A DNA stretch of 17,739 nucleotides from an uncultured bacterium (GTDB lineage: Bacteria > Bacteroidota > Bacteroidia > Bacteroidales > Marinifilaceae), in assembly GCA_905215395.1 (NCBI GenBank), contig CAJMQA010000029.1:1-17739 (forward strand), read 5' to 3'. Position numbers and translations under genes: made by a program. How positions within the stretch are numbered: position 1 is the stretch's first letter; each line of letters begins with the position of its first letter. The notes under the pieces were generated by a model. It did not search any database and was not told the origin of the DNA. It saw only the letters and a list, made by a program, of their open reading frames with translations. This document shows, piece after piece, positions 14,719-17,739 of this stretch.

Positions 14719-17700
14719 TTAGAAATTTGCATTGATACTGAATACATAGTTAGGTTTTATTTTACCCCCTAATACGTAGTGTGCTTTTTTATCGAATGCC
14801 AGGGTGGCAACGTTTTCTACGTTAAATTGCAATTTCAGGCTGGAAGCCATGAGGCGTTTGCATATGCTTTCCGGCAAGCGGTAGGCAACAGATATGTTGC
14901 GGAGTTTCATATTCGATGCATTGTAGATAAATTTATCAGAGTTTTCATATAATGTTGTCCGATAGGTGTTGTAATTGGTTTTATCGTCTGAAAATAACAG
15001 ACGGGGCACATCTGTTGTTGCCTGGTCGCCCGGGTTTCTCCACCGATAAGCAATGTCTTTGGCCGTAGTGACTATCCGTCCATCCGTCATATTGATCTGA
15101 GGAATATTGGTTTCCCTGATTTTATGTCCGGCTTCGAACAACAACATGGCAGATACTTCAAAATTCCGGTAGGAGAAAACATTTGTGAATGTACCTGAGT
15201 GACTGGGGACTGTGGAGCCGAAATAACGGATAGCCTCCAGATCCGTGACAGCTGTAGATACAATTTTTCCTTCAGCATTGTAAACCTGTGGATCTCCGTT
15301 TTCATTCAGACCGGCCCATTTATAACCATAAATCCCATTTAATGCTTTTCCTTTTGTCGGATAACTCGTAGGGAAGGAAATCTGAGAAGTATAGCTGGGA
15401 GCTTTCACATTGATTCTGGTAACTTTATTTTTATTGTAGGCATACAATAAGGTTGAATTCCAGGTGAACCCTCCTTTCCGGATAATGTCCCCGCGCAAAG
15501 TAACTTCCACTCCGCGGTTGGTCATGGCGCCATTATTTGTTGTCAAAGTGCTGGTTCCAAACCCCTGAGTCGGACTACCGTTGATATAGGCTAATAAATC
15601 CTCACTTTTCTTATTGTATACATCGATGGTACCGTTCAGGCGATAATTAAAGGCGGCAAAATCAAAACCAATGTTCAGGGTTTTGGTTTTTTCCCAGCGG
15701 ATATCATCGTTAGGCGGAGTATTTACCATACCACATAATTCACCAATGGTATAGTCGGTATAATATAATGCCACCAGATAAGGTGCCGTATTTCTTCCGA
15801 TGTTACCTCCGATACCGTAAGATCCCCGGAGTTTCAACAGATTGATTTTATCTGCATTGAAAAATGCCTCTTTGTTGATTAGCCAGCTGAAACCGACAGA
15901 CCAAAGCGGTTTGTTCTGGTTTTTTATATTGGTACCCCATAAATTGGAACGATCCCACCGGATACTTCCTGAGATACTATACTTGTCATCAAAAGTATAA
16001 CTGGCGTTGGAATAAAAGGAAACAAAGCGGTTGATCAATTCCTTTTTAGCCGTAATATTCGATGAAGCAAGGGTTGCCCGTCCATTGATGCCGATGATTC
16101 CGGCTGCCAGAGCCTTTGCATCGATATTTTGCCAGCTTAATAAGCCCGGATCATAACCATAGAGGGTGTTATCTGAATATTCCATCTTGGTATTCCGGAT
16201 TTCATTCCCAACAATCCAGACCACATTGTGCTTGTCTTTGAATGTTTTGTTCAGATTGAGTTGTTGGCGGAAATTATAGGCCGTGGTGTTATAGTCGTTT
16301 GTGTGGTAAATATTTCCATCCGGAATGTTATACACCACTGTGTTGCTACTTGATAAAGAGGCGTATTGATTGATGGTGGACTGGGTGAAATAAGAAGCTT
16401 TTTCCTGCAGGTTATGAAAACGTTTGGTGCCGGTTTCATGCTGATACATGACGTGGTAATTCAGCCAGGAAGTAAAGTCTATTTTGATTTTAGCATAGGC
16501 CCGGCTATTGAAATCCTTTGTATGTCCTAGGCGAAGACCTAGCTCATCCATGGGGGTAATAATTTCTTCGTACAAGCCGTATTTAGCTATATTATCCCGG
16601 AATTCTTTTTTATTCTGCGGAACAGCAGATACATGGGAGCCGTCTTCTGCTATAAGGGCATCATAAGGCAAAAAAGAGAAACCCGGAGAAAGGGCGGTAT
16701 AACTTTGGCTGGTTTCTTTGCCATATTTTAAATATACCCCCAGATCCAAATTCATCCAAGAGGTGATGTCCAGAGAATTGGTTAGATTGAGGCTGAGTTT
16801 GTCGTCTTTGCTATAGATATCTTCAGAACGGTTCCGCCAATATGTCACGGAAGCATTGATAGAATTCCGGTCGGTGGTTTTACCGATCCGCATATTGTAC
16901 TGTTGATAGAAAGGATTTTGTTTCGTATATTTGGCTACCTGGTCGTAGTATTGGTACCCTGTGGCAGCCAGCTTTTCCAATTGGGCATTTGCTTCTGCAG
17001 GAGTGATCTTTCCGGTATATTGATTTAGCAGGATATCGATACCGGCACTGGGATAGGCTCCGTCATTCCGGAGTTCGTTGGCTTTATTCAGTGCCAGTTC
17101 CCCTCCGTTTTGCAGGGCAGAACTCTGATTTGCCCATTGACGCTGCATATCCACAATATCAGCTGCATTGGTTAGGTTTTTGGTATAAAAGGAATAGGGA
17201 TTGATGGTAAAGGTGGCTGACGTAGATATTTCGGTTTTTCCTTTTTTTGCTTTTTTGGTAGTGATCACAATCACACCGTTAGCCGCACGTGCTCCGTAGA
17301 TAGAGGCAGCAGCAGCATCTTTCAACACGGTAACACTTTCAATGTCCTCGGGATTCAGATCGGGCATATTTTCTGTCGTCTGTCCGGTTCGGTTCATAGA
17401 GGTATTCTCTACCGGAAAACCGTCGATGACAACCATGGGTTGGGCGACAGCATTCATGGTCGTTATACCGCGGATTTGTCCGTTAGTATAGCCGGCTATC
17501 TGACCTTCCAGCATATTGCTCAGATTATCCATACGTCTCAGTTCGAGGGTTTCGTTGGAAACTTTTGCGAAAGAACCGGTTGCCCGTTCTTTGGAAATGG
17601 TCTGATATCCGGTAACTACAACTTCTTCCATTTGCTGATTGTCTTCATTCAATATGACATTGAACGCATGTGTTTTAGTAGGATCGGTGTCCAAAAGTGC

Positions 17701-17739
17701 GATGTCTTTAGACTGGTATCCGATAAAGGTGACCGTGAT
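14719..17739 (-). CDS. SusC/RagA-family TonB-linked outer-membrane transporter, N-terminus cut off
   Basis: The frame is open through the last base of the window, so the apparent start at a TTG (17694) is internal and the true N-terminus, with signal peptide and most of the carboxypeptidase-like domain, lies outside. The visible part (about 1,006 residues) begins ITVTFIGYQSKDIALLD, the end of that domain, then EEVVVTGYQTISKERATGSF, the plug: LSNMLEGQIAGYTNGQIRG, PMVVIDGFPVENTSM, and DAAAASIYGARAANGVIVIT, the SusC signature. A long beta-barrel with many aromatic-alternating strands ends in VFSINANF with a terminal Phe, as expected for outer-membrane insertion. SusC proteins import ligands caught by their SusD partner, powered by TonB. 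The partner follows 12 nt downstream. The promoter, any sigma/anti-sigma pair, and any enzymes would lie upstream, beyond the edge. Confidence 0.93.
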   Translation of the reverse strand: MTVTFIGYQSKDIALLDTDPTKTHAFNVILNEDNQQMEEVVVTGYQTISKERATGSFAKVSNETLELRRMDNLSNMLEGQIAGYTNGQIRGITTMNAVAQPMVVIDGFPVENTSMNRTGQTTENMPDLNPEDIESVTVLKDAAAASIYGARAANGVIVITTKKAKKGKTEISTSATFTINPYSFYTKNLTNAADIVDMQRQWANQSSALQNGGELALNKANELRNDGAYPSAGIDILLNQYTGKITPAEANAQLEKLAATGYQYYDQVAKYTKQNPFYQQYNMRIGKTTDRNSINASVTYWRNRSEDIYSKDDKLSLNLTNSLDITSWMNLDLGVYLKYGKETSQSYTALSPGFSFLPYDALIAEDGSHVSAVPQNKKEFRDNIAKYGLYEEIITPMDELGLRLGHTKDFNSRAYAKIKIDFTSWLNYHVMYQHETGTKRFHNLQEKASYFTQSTINQYASLSSSNTVVYNIPDGNIYHTNDYNTTAYNFRQQLNLNKTFKDKHNVVWIVGNEIRNTKMEYSDNTLYGYDPGLLSWQNIDAKALAAGIIGINGRATLASSNITAKKELINRFVSFYSNASYTFDDKYSISGSIRWDRSNLWGTNIKNQNKPLWSVGFSWLINKEAFFNADKINLLKLRGSYGIGGNIGRNTAPYLVALYYTDYTIGELCGMVNTPPNDDIRWEKTKTLNIGFDFAAFNYRLNGTIDVYNKKSEDLLAYINGSPTQGFGTSTLTTNNGAMTNRGVEVTLRGDIIRKGGFTWNSTLLYAYNKNKVTRINVKAPSYTSQISFPTSYPTKGKALNGIYGYKWAGLNENGDPQVYNAEGKIVSTAVTDLEAIRYFGSTVPSHSGTFTNVFSYRNFEVSAMLLFEAGHKIRETNIPQINMTDGRIVTTAKDIAYRWRNPGDQATTDVPRLLFSDDKTNYNTYRTTLYENSDKFIYNASNMKLRNISVAYRLPESICKRLMASSLKLQFNVENVATLAFDKKAHYVLGGKIKPNYVFSINANF

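Noticed and set aside
17694..17739. Start of the SusC protein at 17694
   Set aside because: The frame is open past this TTG to the window edge and encodes the expected end of the carboxypeptidase-like domain, so the gene is truncated by the window.
1..17739. CRISPR array, tRNA or rRNA gene, transposon ends, sigma-54 promoters in the gaps
   Set aside because: I looked for regularly spaced repeats, T-arm-like motifs, transposase genes and GG-N10-GC boxes in the intergenic regions by eye and saw none convincing. A computed search could still find weak sites.

Overview
The window reads as ordinary chromosomal DNA from an anaerobic gut-type Bacteroidales bacterium. The evidence is a SusC/SusD outer-membrane pair, several lipoproteins with short lipoboxes, weak or absent Shine-Dalgarno sequences, and the Bacteroidetes -7 promoter element TAnnTTTG upstream of several genes. 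Gene content and moderate GC would fit a family such as Odoribacteraceae, but that placement is a guess. I see no CRISPR array, insertion sequence, integrase, tRNA, rRNA or recognisable defence system.

Layout. (1) 1-396, minus: start of an unrecognised small lipoprotein that runs off the left edge, in visibly AT-richer DNA. (2) 652-3328, plus: a membrane-anchored TPR protein with a LuxR-like C-terminal helix-turn-helix, then hemW 16 nt later. (3) 3450-7072, plus: asnS behind a good -33/-7 promoter, then rpoN (sigma-54, GTG start) and a PAP2-like membrane protein overlapping rpoN by 4 nt. (4) 7073-7513, minus: a SPOR-domain lipoprotein whose stop codon directly abuts the stop of the PAP2-like gene. 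(5) 7632-9137, plus: two tandem exported cyclophilin-type prolyl isomerases, divergent from the SPOR gene. (6) A strong bidirectional terminator, then mutS on the minus strand (9178-11793). (7) 11980-13243, plus: an MmcQ/YjbR-family gene and deoC. (8) A second bidirectional terminator, then a minus-strand susC-susD pair (13279 to the right edge). The susC reading frame stays open to the last base, so its N-terminus lies outside the window.

How the genes fit together. Most are housekeeping: asparaginyl-tRNA charging, sigma-54 transcription, haem delivery, mismatch repair and deoxynucleoside catabolism. Around them sits an envelope set: SPOR lipoprotein, periplasmic prolyl isomerases, PAP2-like protein and SusCD. 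Two hairpins close convergent gene pairs cleanly. Several apparent upstream extensions of genes begin at TTG codons; ATG starts, supported by lipoboxes, promoter positions or family N-termini, are preferred here. The items most worth a second look are the lipobox/TPR/membrane/HTH regulator, the very short or absent leader predicted for the MmcQ gene, the recurrent TAATTTTG promoters, the 15-bp dyad upstream of the cyclophilin pair, and the hairpin in front of the GTG-started rpoN. I did not find a convincing previously undescribed system.
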